A stretch of 64,000 bases of DNA from Bacillus swezeyi (GCF_001969815.1 NZ_MRBK01000013.1:124001-188000), one strand, 5' to 3'; counted from the first letter of the stretch, positions 7,730-15,528 are shown. Notes: generated by a model from the sequence alone, not told the origin. Made by a program: numbers and translations.

Positions 7730-7936
7730 ATGAAAAATCAAATCAAGGAGTATCGAGAGAAAAAAAACATCTCGCAAGGAAAATTAGCAGACTTATGCAA
7801 TGTGAGCAGACAGACGATTAATGCCATTGAAAACAATAAATATGACCCAAGTTTACAATTAGCATTTGATATTGCAAAAAATTTAGAAGTTAGGGTTGAT
7901 ATCTTGTTTTTAAATGAAAAGGAGGGAGAAGGGTGA
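7730..7936 (+). CDS. XRE-family transcriptional regulator (short form)
   Basis: A 68-residue protein that is almost entirely one Cro/CI-type helix-turn-helix (helices around KNISQGKLADLCNVSRQTIN and KYDPSLQLAFDIAKNL). This small form, paired with a membrane protein of the DUF2178/DUF3784 kind, is a common mobile regulator module in Firmicutes. The start follows GAAGGTGG. Its stop overlaps the next start (GTGA). The pair is more AT-rich than its neighbours and interrupts the yheC-yheB order, which suggests acquisition. The two direct repeats at its promoter are likely its own binding sites. Confidence 0.8.
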   Translation: MKNQIKEYREKKNISQGKLADLCNVSRQTINAIENNKYDPSLQLAFDIAKNLEVRVDILFLNEKEGEG

Positions 7937-8322
7937 GCACTCGAAAAATTGGTTCAGTAATATCTGGTATAGCTGCTCTGATTGTGGTAGGCTTTACAAT
8001 TTATAAGATTATTGTTGGAAAAGATGTTGGATTTAACGAAGTTATGAGTATGGGTGCTTTGTTGATGATCTTTTTTTCTGCCAACACTTGGGGAACAAAG
8101 GAAGAGCAAGATGGAATATTGCAGGAGGAAGAGCTTGGACAAAGGATTACAGAGAAAAGTTCGAAAGTGAGTTATTTTCTTCTGACATTTTTTATTTTTG
8201 GAGCAGTAGTTGCTGACCAATTTATAAACGAGACAATCAATATCTTTCTATTGCTGTTATTAGGGCTATCAATGATAACTTTACCTTTTATTGAGTTTTT
8301 AGTTGCAAAAAAATATCAGTAA
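7933..8322 (+). CDS. Four-helix membrane protein paired with the XRE regulator
   Basis: A 129-residue protein from a GTG start that overlaps the XRE stop codon. Hydrophobic segments lie at about residues 8-27, 38-55, 75-95 and 98-122, with a polar acidic stretch (about 56-75: KEEQDGILQEEELGQ) between the second and third. It resembles the small membrane partners of short XRE regulators; such partners may antagonise the repressor, but no function is established to my knowledge. Low GC content sets it apart from yheB and yheC. Confidence 0.65.
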   Translation: MSTRKIGSVISGIAALIVVGFTIYKIIVGKDVGFNEVMSMGALLMIFFSANTWGTKEEQDGILQEEELGQRITEKSSKVSYFLLTFFIFGAVVADQFINETINIFLLLLLGLSMITLPFIEFLVAKKYQ

Positions 8323-8560
8323 TATGTATAACTTTTTTCACTACCATGAAAATAAACTTCTGTAAGTAAAAGAAGAAGGCAATCCTAAAGAAGACGCAGC
8401 TTATTCGTTTTTTAAATAGAGGCGAGCGCAAGGTGCTTTGGGTTCCTATCCTCAGGTAACGATAGGCATAGAACGAAAACAGGCGGGTCCCATCTGCGGA
8501 CGGCCGTGTGCAGTCTATGCAGCAACGACATCAGGTGAATGGAAGGCAGTTGAAAAAGAA
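8323..8560 (+). other. Intergenic region with a GC-rich, hairpin-forming stretch before yheB
   Basis: From about 8423 to 8545 the sequence is clearly richer in G+C than the flanks. CTATC/GATAG (8449-8453, 8462-8466) and an outer GTTC/GAAC form one hairpin, and GTCC/GGAC a second. An in-frame extension of yheB runs through it (GTG-like start at 8438), but it has no ribosome-binding site and the product would lack family similarity. It could be a leader RNA or a remnant; I cannot identify it. Confidence 0.35.
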
Positions 8561-9691
8561 ATGTATGTGTTTGGAATTTTTGTCATCATGATTGCAATTG
8601 GCGCACTGATTGGAGCTGTGACGAATCATTTTGCAATTAAAATGCTTTTTCGCCCATATAAGGCGCATTACATATTCGGGAAGCGGGTGCCGTTTACTCC
8701 CGGTTTGATTCCGAAAAGACGCGATGAATTGGCGAGACAGATGGGACAGATGGTCGTCAACCATCTGCTGACAACGGAAGGAATCAAAAAAAGGCTGGCA
8801 TCAGATGGAGTCAAAACAGAGGCGCTCCAATTGGGGGAACGGCTGCTGGCGCATTTCAGCAAATCACCGTCTACCCTTGAAGAAACACTGGAGAAAATCG
8901 GGATTGCAAACCCCGCTCAACAAGCGGATCAATTTGTCAACAAATGGACAGATGAAAAGCTGTCTGCACTTTTATCAACTTATGAAAATGAACCGCTGAA
9001 AGAGCTTATTCCTATAGAAGCGCAGGAAAAGCTGAAAGAAAAAATCCCGATGGTATCCGGTTATATTTTAAAGCGGGCTGTCAGCTATTTTGAGAGTGAT
9101 GAAGGGAAAAACCGCCTTGGACATATGATTGACGATTTTTTGAAAGAACGCGGTATGCTCGGGAGCATGGTGCAGATGTTTTTAGGAAACAGCAGTCTGA
9201 TAGACCGGGTTCAGCCTGAGATCATCAAGTTTTTAAAAAATGGCGAAACCGCCCGGCTGCTGACAGATCTGCTTGAAAACGAATGGGACAAGCTGAAGGA
9301 GTTTACGTTTAAAGAAGCTGATGAAAAATGGAACCTTAAAACCCTGATCATGAATGTAAAAGAAAAGCTGATGATCCGATTCTCGCTGGAGCCTTTTTTC
9401 GCAAGATCGACCGGCTCTTACGTCTCCATGATTGAACAGAATATAAAAGAGCGCCTGCCGGAGATTTTCGACCGGCTTCTCGAAGAGGCGGGCCGCCGCC
9501 TTGACGATATACTGAAACGGCTCCAGCTTGAAGATATCGTCAAGGAACAGGTGGACAACTTCCCGGTCGAGCGGTTGGAAGAAATGGTGCTGTCCATATC
9601 AAAGCGGGAGTTTAAAATGATTACGTATCTAGGCGGGCTCCTTGGCGGAATCATCGGTGCCGTTCAAGCTCTTTTCGTGATTTTGATCTGA
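8561..9691 (+). CDS. yheB: DUF445 membrane protein YheB
   Basis: A 376-residue DUF445 family protein. It starts with a transmembrane helix (MYVFGIFVIMIAIGALIGAVTNHFAIKMLF, about residues 1-25), continues with a long amphipathic helical body, and ends with a second hydrophobic helix (about 350-375), so it likely forms a membrane-anchored hairpin. The start at 8561 gives a length close to B. subtilis YheB (377). The ribosome-binding site is poor: GGAAGG lies 14 bases upstream. No reaction is known; the family is common in spore formers. yheA follows at 120 bases. Confidence 0.85.
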   Translation: MYVFGIFVIMIAIGALIGAVTNHFAIKMLFRPYKAHYIFGKRVPFTPGLIPKRRDELARQMGQMVVNHLLTTEGIKKRLASDGVKTEALQLGERLLAHFSKSPSTLEETLEKIGIANPAQQADQFVNKWTDEKLSALLSTYENEPLKELIPIEAQEKLKEKIPMVSGYILKRAVSYFESDEGKNRLGHMIDDFLKERGMLGSMVQMFLGNSSLIDRVQPEIIKFLKNGETARLLTDLLENEWDKLKEFTFKEADEKWNLKTLIMNVKEKLMIRFSLEPFFARSTGSYVSMIEQNIKERLPEIFDRLLEEAGRRLDDILKRLQLEDIVKEQVDNFPVERLEEMVLSISKREFKMITYLGGLLGGIIGAVQALFVILI

Positions 9692-9814
9692 TGAATAAAC
9701 GCCTGTTTTACACGGAATGTTAGTATAACTGTGAAAAATGTTCCATAGTTTGTTATAGTGGAGTGGTGCCATTTCCATAGAAGAGGAAACCTGGCAAGAA
9801 AGGAGCGTATAAAC

Positions 9815-10168
9815 ATGACGGTTAATTTGCATGATACGGCTTATGAATTGGAGAAAGCCTTGCGTCAAAGTGAAGAATACTCTCGATTGAAAGGCCTTTA
9901 TGATGAGGTAAATGCCGATGCATCTGCTAAAAAGATGTTTGATAACTTTCGCGATATTCAATTGAAGCTTCAGGAGAAACAGATGAACGGTGAAGACATT
10001 TCCCAGGAGGAAGTCGAACAAGCACAGAAATCCGTAGCACTCGTCCAGCAGCATGAAAAAATTTCAAACCTGATGGAAGCAGAGCAGCGGATGAGCGTGC
10101 TGATTGCTGAATTAAACAAAATCATCATGAAGCCGCTGGAAGAACTTTACGGAAACCCTGAAAGCTGA
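9815..10168 (+). CDS. yheA: YlbF/YheA-family protein YheA
   Basis: A 117-residue all-helical, charged protein of the YheA/YmcA/YlbF family. The start is set by AAAGGAGCG 9 bases upstream of the ATG and gives the same length as the B. subtilis protein. YmcA and YlbF from the same family form a complex that binds RNase Y and affects biofilm and competence, but YheA itself is uncharacterised as far as I know. There are no cysteines that could carry the iron-sulphur clusters of the Y-complex. A strong terminator follows. Confidence 0.9.
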   Translation: MTVNLHDTAYELEKALRQSEEYSRLKGLYDEVNADASAKKMFDNFRDIQLKLQEKQMNGEDISQEEVEQAQKSVALVQQHEKISNLMEAEQRMSVLIAELNKIIMKPLEELYGNPES

Positions 10169-10173
10169 TCAAA

Positions 10174-10207
10174 AACCCCTCTTTTCGAGATAAAGAGGGG
10201 TTTTTTT
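10174..10207 (+). terminator. Terminator of yheA
   Basis: Stem ACCCCTCTTT/AAGAGGGGT followed by TTTTTTT, beginning 6 bases after the yheA stop codon. Confidence 0.95.
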
Positions 10208-10250
10208 AACTAAGTGAATAAATAACTTTCATAATGATTTAAAAAAAGAC

Positions 10251-10279
10251 TTGTCAATTTGTGAATTAATTGCGATAAT
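10251..10279 (+). promoter_or_regulatory. Sigma-A promoter of the structured RNA before yhaX
   Basis: TTGTCA (10251-10256), 17 bases, GATAAT (10274-10279). It places the start of transcription near 10286, directly ahead of the long paired RNA and about 345 bases before yhaX. Confidence 0.6.
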
Positions 10280-10285
10280 ACTAAA

Positions 10286-10541
10286 TGTAAGTGCTTTCAT
10301 AGTTTGCCGGGATACGATCATGATCAAAACTGACTAGCGGCAAAATGATAAGGGGTACAGAGAAAATTGCCAGATTGTTTTTATGGAAAGCACAAATTCC
10401 GGTCAGATAAAAGGGGTTCACTATATGCAGTGAATTGAATGAAAAGGGGCATTGAATTCGCTGTTTTTCGATATTGAGGGAGAAATCATGATCGTATCCA
10501 AAAGATGCGAAGCAAAAAGTCTGTGAAAACAGGCTTTTTTA
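10286..10541 (+). ncRNA. Long folded RNA between yheA and yhaX (sRNA or leader), not recognised
   Basis: The predicted transcript is closed by two long-range helices: GCTTTCAT (10293-10300) with ATGCGAAGC (10505-10513, one bulge) and a perfect 15-bp helix of 10310-10324 with 10485-10499. Inside are CTGAC/GTCAG (10330-10334, 10402-10406), GGCAA/TTGCC (10339-10343, 10367-10371), GGAA/TTCC (10385-10388, 10397-10400) and TTCACT/AGTGAA (10417-10422, 10429-10434). Three single-stranded A-rich GGGG tracts occur at 10352, 10413 and 10446. A promoter precedes and an intrinsic terminator ends it. It could be an independent RNA of about 255 nt or a terminator-controlled leader of yhaX. It matches no riboswitch class that I can recall. 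Confidence 0.65.
10514..10540 (+). terminator. Terminator ending the structured RNA
   Basis: AAAAAGTCTGT pairs with ACAGGCTTTTTT around a GAAA loop (one G-U pair), with the 3' arm itself forming the T-run. It lies 91 bases before the yhaX start, so read-through or a separate promoter is needed for yhaX. Confidence 0.85.
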
Positions 10542-10631
10542 GTTTGGATAAAAGTGAGGTCTGTTCTAAAGAGGAGGATCGGGACATATTCTCTATAACA
10601 GATTCAGTCATCAAAGAAGGGGGACCTCCTA

Positions 10632-11495
10632 GTGTCAAAACAAATGCTTGCGCTCAATATAGACGGAACGCTGCTTCGGACAAACGGACGGCTTCATCCC
10701 GCAACGAAGGAAGCGATAGAATATGCAAAGAAAAAAGGTGTATATGTTACGCTCGTTACAAACAGACATTTTCGATCCGCACAAAAAATTGCGAAATCTT
10801 TAAAGCTCGATGCAAAACTGATTACTCACAGCGGAGCCATTGTTGCGGATAAAATTAATGAGCCTTCCTTAGAAAAAAGGATTTCTGAAGAAAAAACGTT
10901 TAATCTTGTGCAAATATTGGAGAGCTATGATTGCAATATACGAATTCTGCATGAGAAATATTCAATCGGCAACCGGAAAAAAACAAACTCAAATCTGCTG
11001 GGGAAAACGATGATCCACCCGTCTGACCCGATCTTTTATCCAGTGCAGTTCGTTGATTCTTTAAGCGATATGCTGATGGATGAACCGGTCAGTGCCCCGG
11101 TCATCGAGGTTTACTGCACAAAAGAGCAGAAAGAAGAAATCAGGCAAACAATCGAAAACGCTTTTCCTTCAGTTGACATCATTGAGGCCGGAGAAAAAAT
11201 GCTGATTGTCCACAAAGGTGTTTCAAAAGAGTCCGGGTTGACGATGCTTGCCGCAGACCTTGGCTTTAAAATGGAAGACGTTGTCGCGATCGGCCATGAT
11301 ATCGATGATCTGCCGATGATTGAACTTGCAGGAGTGGGCGTCGCAATGGGCAATGCCGCACAGGAAGTGAAACAAAAAGCCGACTGGGTGACGCGATCCA
11401 ATGATGAGCAGGGCGTCGCCTATATGATCAAAGAATACTTCAGAATGCAGCAAAGCAAAGGCTTTCTCAACAAATTTCATATTAGAAAAGTGTGA
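10632..11495 (+). CDS. yhaX: HAD-superfamily Cof-type phosphatase YhaX
   Basis: A 287-residue Cof/HAD-type hydrolase. The nucleophile motif is altered: it reads LNIDGTLL (about residues 7-14), where the usual DxDGT first Asp is Asn9. Motif IV is intact (GHDIDDLPMIELAGVGVAMGNA, about residues 221-242, conserved as GDxxND). The start is GTG 10632 (VSKQML) after GAAGGGGGACC. In B. subtilis YhaX is produced in the mother cell and associated with the spore. Loss of the first catalytic Asp suggests it may not be a working phosphatase. A structured RNA lies upstream and a terminator downstream. Confidence 0.9.
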   Translation: MSKQMLALNIDGTLLRTNGRLHPATKEAIEYAKKKGVYVTLVTNRHFRSAQKIAKSLKLDAKLITHSGAIVADKINEPSLEKRISEEKTFNLVQILESYDCNIRILHEKYSIGNRKKTNSNLLGKTMIHPSDPIFYPVQFVDSLSDMLMDEPVSAPVIEVYCTKEQKEEIRQTIENAFPSVDIIEAGEKMLIVHKGVSKESGLTMLAADLGFKMEDVVAIGHDIDDLPMIELAGVGVAMGNAAQEVKQKADWVTRSNDEQGVAYMIKEYFRMQQSKGFLNKFHIRKV

Positions 11496-11504
11496 CCCGG
11501 TGAA

Positions 11505-11537
11505 ATCCCTGTTTTCATTTGAAAACAGGGATATTTA
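11505..11537 (+). terminator. Terminator of yhaX
   Basis: Perfect 12-bp stem ATCCCTGTTTTC/GAAAACAGGGAT with a 4-base loop, followed by ATTTATT. It begins 10 bases after the stop codon. Confidence 0.85.
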
Positions 11538-11662
11538 TTGTGGAAAAGAGGACTTAATATATTTTCAATGCAGCATGAAAAAACTTCCCCGTTTCCCGGA
11601 TTGATTTTGCCCATTTATTTTTGTACACTAAAGAAAGTTTTGAAACGAAAAAGGTGAGGATA

Positions 11663-13180
11663 TTGCGCATTTATATAGAAGGGCTTCAAGATGAAAGATT
11701 CCAGCGGCCGCTTGAGCATATAGCCCATTTATTTTTTGAAGAGAGCGAAGTTGTGTTTGATGAAGAAGAAACCGCAGACCTTGCGATTGTACTCCGCTAT
11801 GAACGGGATGAGGCGTCAGTCAGTGCATCGGGAGCGATAAAAGATACGGACATCAAAGCGGACTACACGAAATCACTCGAGCCTCAATTAATGGAGAAGG
11901 AAGCGTTTAAGCAGGTGAAAAACACCGTTTCCTACGTTTATTTGAGCATGCTTCAGGAGCATACGGGAATCGTTCAGACGTGGGGGATTCTTACCGGAGT
12001 CCGCCCGACAAAGCTGCTTCATAAAAAACTGCAAAGCGGCATGTCGAAAGAAGCGGCCCACGCCGAATTGAAACGGGACTACTTAATTCATGAAGAGAAA
12101 ATCGAACTGATGCAAAACATCATTGACCATCAGCTGAAAGCCGTTCCTGATTTATATGAGCTCGACAGGGAAGTGAGCATTTATATCGGCATTCCTTTCT
12201 GCCCGACGAAATGCGCGTATTGCACTTTTCCGGCTTATGCGATCAGAGGACAAGCCGGACGGGTCGGCTCATTTTTGTGGGGGCTTCATTTTGAAATGCA
12301 AAAAATCGGTGAATGGCTCAAACAGCATGATGTCAAAATTACGACCGTTTATTTTGGCGGAGGCACACCGACAAGCATTACGGCTGAAGAAATGGATCTG
12401 CTGTATGAAGAAATGTACCGTTCCTTTCCCGATGTGAAAAACATCCGCGAAGTCACGGTTGAAGCGGGGCGCCCCGATACGATCACAGAGGAAAAGCTTG
12501 CGGTGCTGAAAAAGTGGAACATCGACCGGATCAGCATTAACCCGCAATCTTACGAGAATGAAACCTTGAAGGCGATCGGCCGCCATCATACGGTTGAAGA
12601 GACGGTCGAAAAATACCGCCTGTCTCGGAAGCACGGCATGTCAAATATCAATATGGATTTAATCATTGGCCTTCCGGGCGAAGGTGTCAAAGAATTCAGG
12701 AACTCCCTTCGCGAAACGGAAAAATTAATGCCGGAGTCTCTGACAGTCCATACGCTGTCATTTAAGCGCGCGTCTGAAATGACAAAGAACAAGCATAAGT
12801 ACAAAGTGGCGGACCGCGAGGAAATCGTCAAGATGATGGATGATGCGGTGTCATGGACAAAACAGCACGGCTACCAGCCCTACTATTTGTACAGGCAAAA
12901 AAACATTCTCGGCAATCTTGAAAACATCGGCTATTCTCTTCCGGGGCAGGAAAGCATCTACAACATTATGATCATGGAAGAAAAACAGACGATTATCGGC
13001 ATCGGCTGCGGAGCGGCAAGTAAATTTGTCGATCCGAACACAGGGAAAATCACGCATTTCGCCAACCCAAAAGATCCGAAAACATACAATGACAGGTTTG
13101 AACACTACACAGAGGAAAAGCTCCGCTACTTGTCTGAGCTTTTTGGCGAGGACGCCAAAAGCGGCTTTCAGGGAGCTTAA
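11663..13180 (+). CDS. hemZ: Oxygen-independent coproporphyrinogen III oxidase-like radical SAM protein HemZ
   Basis: A 505-residue radical SAM enzyme. The iron-sulphur cluster motif is CPTKCAYC (C-x3-C-x2-C, about residues 181-188) and the SAM-binding GGGTPTS lies near 234-240. In B. subtilis HemZ is tied to anaerobic haem synthesis, oxidising coproporphyrinogen III without oxygen. The TTG start at 11663 is chosen because AAAGGTGAGG lies just upstream and the N-terminus RIYIEGL lines up with B. subtilis HemZ; a TTG at 11621 would add 14 residues with no ribosome-binding site. It is monocistronic between two terminators. The aerobic haem genes hemEHY lie 27 kb away in this window. Confidence 0.9.
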   Translation: MRIYIEGLQDERFQRPLEHIAHLFFEESEVVFDEEETADLAIVLRYERDEASVSASGAIKDTDIKADYTKSLEPQLMEKEAFKQVKNTVSYVYLSMLQEHTGIVQTWGILTGVRPTKLLHKKLQSGMSKEAAHAELKRDYLIHEEKIELMQNIIDHQLKAVPDLYELDREVSIYIGIPFCPTKCAYCTFPAYAIRGQAGRVGSFLWGLHFEMQKIGEWLKQHDVKITTVYFGGGTPTSITAEEMDLLYEEMYRSFPDVKNIREVTVEAGRPDTITEEKLAVLKKWNIDRISINPQSYENETLKAIGRHHTVEETVEKYRLSRKHGMSNINMDLIIGLPGEGVKEFRNSLRETEKLMPESLTVHTLSFKRASEMTKNKHKYKVADREEIVKMMDDAVSWTKQHGYQPYYLYRQKNILGNLENIGYSLPGQESIYNIMIMEEKQTIIGIGCGAASKFVDPNTGKITHFANPKDPKTYNDRFEHYTEEKLRYLSELFGEDAKSGFQGA

Positions 13181-13185
13181 GTTTG

Positions 13186-13212
13186 GCTGCCGGCTTAACC
13201 GGCAGCTTTTTC
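13186..13212 (+). terminator. Terminator of hemZ
   Basis: Stem GCTGCCGG/CCGGCAGC with loop CTTAA followed by TTTTTC, 5 bases after the hemZ stop codon. Confidence 0.9.
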
Positions 13213-13367
13213 ATTGACCAGATCATAGTCTTTAAACGAAGGCTGAACACACGCCTGATATCCCATTTCAGCACCGATCCATCAAGCATAAAAAGGATTT
13301 TGGAGGCTCAAAGTGGAATAGTTTAAGCTAATGCTACATGAAAACGTATTCACGGAGGTGCTGGAAG

Positions 13368-14144
13368 ATGGATTATATTAAATGGAAAGACCATGGCGAG
13401 ATGTTTGAGATTGTGCTGAATCGCCCTGAAGCGTATAATGCCTTGAATGAACAAATGCTTGAAGAGCTGAAAGAAGCTTTAATCCTTGCCGGGGAAACAG
13501 AAGCGATGCTGTTACTGATAAAAGGCAGCGGAAAAGGGTTTTCTGCCGGAGGAGACATCAATATGATGATGTCTTCCGCTGATGAAAAGCTCTCAGAGAC
13601 TGTGATCGATACGATTTCAGAAGTTGTGATGATGATCTACAGCATGCCCAAGATCACGGTCGCGGCTGTCCACGGCGCGGCTGCAGGCCTGGGGATGAGT
13701 CTGGCGCTCAGCTGTGACCATGTACTCGCGGAAAAAGGCGCCAAACTGGCGATGAATTTTATCGGCATCGGCCTTGTTCCCGATGGCGGAGGACATTTCT
13801 TTTTAGAGAGACGGATCGGTGAAAGGGCGGCAAAAGAACTGATTTGGAGCGGCAAAAAACTGACGGCTGATGAAGCGCAGAGGCTCCAGCTGGTTGATGC
13901 TGTATTTAGCGGAGACCTTGACCGCCATACCGGCTCACACCTCGAAAAGCTGCTGCAATCACCGCTTTCCGCCATGATTGAAACGAAAAAAATATATCAA
14001 ACCTTGAATGCCGTCCGTCTACAAAAAACGCTCGAGCTCGAAAAAACAGCCCAGATCAAAATGAGGCGGACAAATGACCACCAGGAAGGAATCCGCGCAT
14101 TTTTAGAAAAACGAAAACCCCGGTTTAATCAAAAATTAACGTGA
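13368..14144 (+). CDS. yhaR: Enoyl-CoA hydratase/isomerase family protein YhaR
   Basis: A 258-residue crotonase-fold protein. The oxyanion-hole loop GFSAGGDINMM (about residues 57-67) and the central GAAAGLGMSLALSCD segment (about 100-115) are typical. Family members hydrate or isomerise acyl-CoA thioesters; the exact substrate of YhaR is unknown. The start at 13368 is set by GGAGGTG 7 bases upstream. In B. subtilis yhaR follows hemZ as here. A long hairpin overlaps its 3' end. Confidence 0.85.
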   Translation: MDYIKWKDHGEMFEIVLNRPEAYNALNEQMLEELKEALILAGETEAMLLLIKGSGKGFSAGGDINMMMSSADEKLSETVIDTISEVVMMIYSMPKITVAAVHGAAAGLGMSLALSCDHVLAEKGAKLAMNFIGIGLVPDGGGHFFLERRIGERAAKELIWSGKKLTADEAQRLQLVDAVFSGDLDRHTGSHLEKLLQSPLSAMIETKKIYQTLNAVRLQKTLELEKTAQIKMRRTNDHQEGIRAFLEKRKPRFNQKLT

Positions 14145-14153
14145 TCGGGGTTT
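14115..14153 (+). terminator. Long hairpin overlapping the end of yhaR
   Basis: AAACCCCG (14115-14122) pairs with CGGGGTTT (14146-14153), with an inner GTTTAAT/ATTAAC helix. The 3' arm ends in TTT but lacks a long T-run, so it is probably a weak terminator. Confidence 0.5.
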
Positions 14154-14204
14154 GGTAGAGGCGTCTCTGGGATTTTTGTCTTGGGAAAGACGTGCGAAAA
14201 TGAG

Positions 14205-14233
14205 TTGTAACAAAATTTAAATTTTTATAAAAT
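14205..14233 (+). promoter_or_regulatory. Sigma-A promoter of the rap gene
   Basis: TTGTAA (14205-14210), 17 bases, TAAAAT (14228-14233), 44 bases before the TTG start of rap. I see no clear ComA box (TTGCGG-N4-CCGCAA). Confidence 0.55.
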
Positions 14234-14277
14234 AGTTCATAAGACGTAGGTTTGTTCAAGCAGAGGGGGCGGAGAAA

Positions 14278-15387
14278 TTGAAACAAAAGATTCCATCTGA
14301 ATACGTTGCTGCAAAGCTGAATGACTGGTACAACGCCATTCGGAAAAATCTGGTCGCCGCCAGTGAATCATTAAAAGCCGACATTTTAAATGATTTTCAA
14401 GACATGGAAGAAAATCAGGATGTGTTGCTTTATTACTCGCTGCTTGAATTCAGGCATAATCTGATGCTCAGCTATCTGAAACCTGAAAAGACAGAAAATA
14501 TAGAAAAAAACCTTCGCGATTTAGAGGAAAAAGAAGACCAAATGACAGGTTTATTAAACTATTATTTTTGGTTTTTTAAAGGGATGTACGAATTTAAACA
14601 AAAGCAATTCGTCAAGGCGATCGGCTGCTATAAAGTGGCTGAACAAAAAGTGAGTGCACTGGAAGACGAGGTTGAAAAAGCGGAATTTTTTTACAAACTC
14701 GCGGAAATTTATTACTACATCAATCAGAGATACCTCTCTATCAACTATGCGACAATGGCGTCTGATATTTTCAACAAATATGAAACATTAAAAGAAAAAA
14801 AGATCTTTTGCGATTTTATTATTGCCGGCAATTGGGTCGAATCGATGAAATACAAAGATGCACTGGCGAGTCTGGCCAATGCTTTAGAAGATGCAAAGCA
14901 AATCGAGAACAGCCATTTAACGGCATCCGCTCATTTTAATTTAGGGAATTGCTACTTTTATCAAGGATCGTATCGCGAAGCCTCTGATCATATGGACAGC
15001 GCACTCTCCATCTTTGAACAGGAATGTTCATCATATGTACCAAAGGTTCTGTATAATTTGATGTATGTCCGTCTCAAGCAGGAAAACCATGGCGATGCTT
15101 CTGAATATTATGAAAAAGGGATCAAGAGTGCGGCATCGCTCGGTGATGAAGAACATGCGGCAAAGCTTCATATTTTGCATAGCCTGTATTTAGACGGTGG
15201 AGACCGGGAAGCCGTGGAAAGCGGATTTCATTATTTGGAGTCAAAACATTTGTATGCAACCGTAGAAGAACTGGCATTAGACGCGGCTCAATATTATAAT
15301 CAAATTGAGCGGCTGAAAGATTCCATTTTTTATTATGAAAAGGGTGCTCAGGCAAGACGAAAAATTCAAAGGGGAGATGCATTATGA
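14278..15387 (+). CDS. Rap family response-regulator aspartate phosphatase / inhibitor
   Basis: A 369-residue TPR protein of the Rap family. The N-terminal three-helix bundle opens with IPSEYVAAKLNDWYNAI, the conserved beginning of Rap proteins, and the rest (about residues 100-369) is a run of six or seven TPR-like repeats (for example LGNCYFYQGSYREASDHMDSAL). Rap proteins dephosphorylate Spo0F or block ComA, DegU or similar regulators and are inhibited by a matching Phr pentapeptide. The TTG start follows GAGGGGGCGG. The stop overlaps the ATG of a phr gene (ATGA). I do not recall a rap gene between yhaR and yhaQ in B. subtilis. Which response regulator it acts on cannot be told from sequence. 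Confidence 0.9.
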   Translation: MKQKIPSEYVAAKLNDWYNAIRKNLVAASESLKADILNDFQDMEENQDVLLYYSLLEFRHNLMLSYLKPEKTENIEKNLRDLEEKEDQMTGLLNYYFWFFKGMYEFKQKQFVKAIGCYKVAEQKVSALEDEVEKAEFFYKLAEIYYYINQRYLSINYATMASDIFNKYETLKEKKIFCDFIIAGNWVESMKYKDALASLANALEDAKQIENSHLTASAHFNLGNCYFYQGSYREASDHMDSALSIFEQECSSYVPKVLYNLMYVRLKQENHGDASEYYEKGIKSAASLGDEEHAAKLHILHSLYLDGGDREAVESGFHYLESKHLYATVEELALDAAQYYNQIERLKDSIFYYEKGAQARRKIQRGDAL

Positions 15388-15521
15388 AAGCTAAGCTGTT
15401 GTTCGTCGTGTTGTCATTGGCTGCGGTGGTTGCGTCTGCGAATCTTTGGTCAGAAAGCGGCAATAGCCCTTCGCTTTATGCTGACAAAATGATTACGACT
15501 TCAGATGAGGCAAGGGTCTAA
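15384..15521 (+). CDS. Phr signalling peptide precursor
   Basis: A 45-residue peptide whose ATG overlaps the rap stop codon, preceded by AAGGGGAG. Residues 1-19 form a basic and then hydrophobic export signal (MKAKLLFVVLSLAAVVASA) and the remainder is polar. Phr peptides are secreted, trimmed to five residues, imported by Opp and bind the partner Rap. The stretch DKMIT (residues 34-38), directly after YA, resembles PhrG (EKMIG) in having Lys at position 2 and Met-Ile at 3-4, so DKMIT is the likely mature peptide. Seven residues (TSDEARV) follow it and would have to be removed. Confidence 0.8.
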   Translation: MKAKLLFVVLSLAAVVASANLWSESGNSPSLYADKMITTSDEARV

Positions 15522-15528
15522 ACCGTAC

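Noticed and set aside
8438..8560. An N-terminal extension of YheB by 41 residues
   Set aside because: The extension has no ribosome-binding site and does not look like the family; the protein starting at 8561 has the normal length and begins with its membrane helix.
10505..10852. A plus-strand frame overlapping yhaX
   Set aside because: It lies in another frame of yhaX, begins inside the structured RNA and has no ribosome-binding site or domain.
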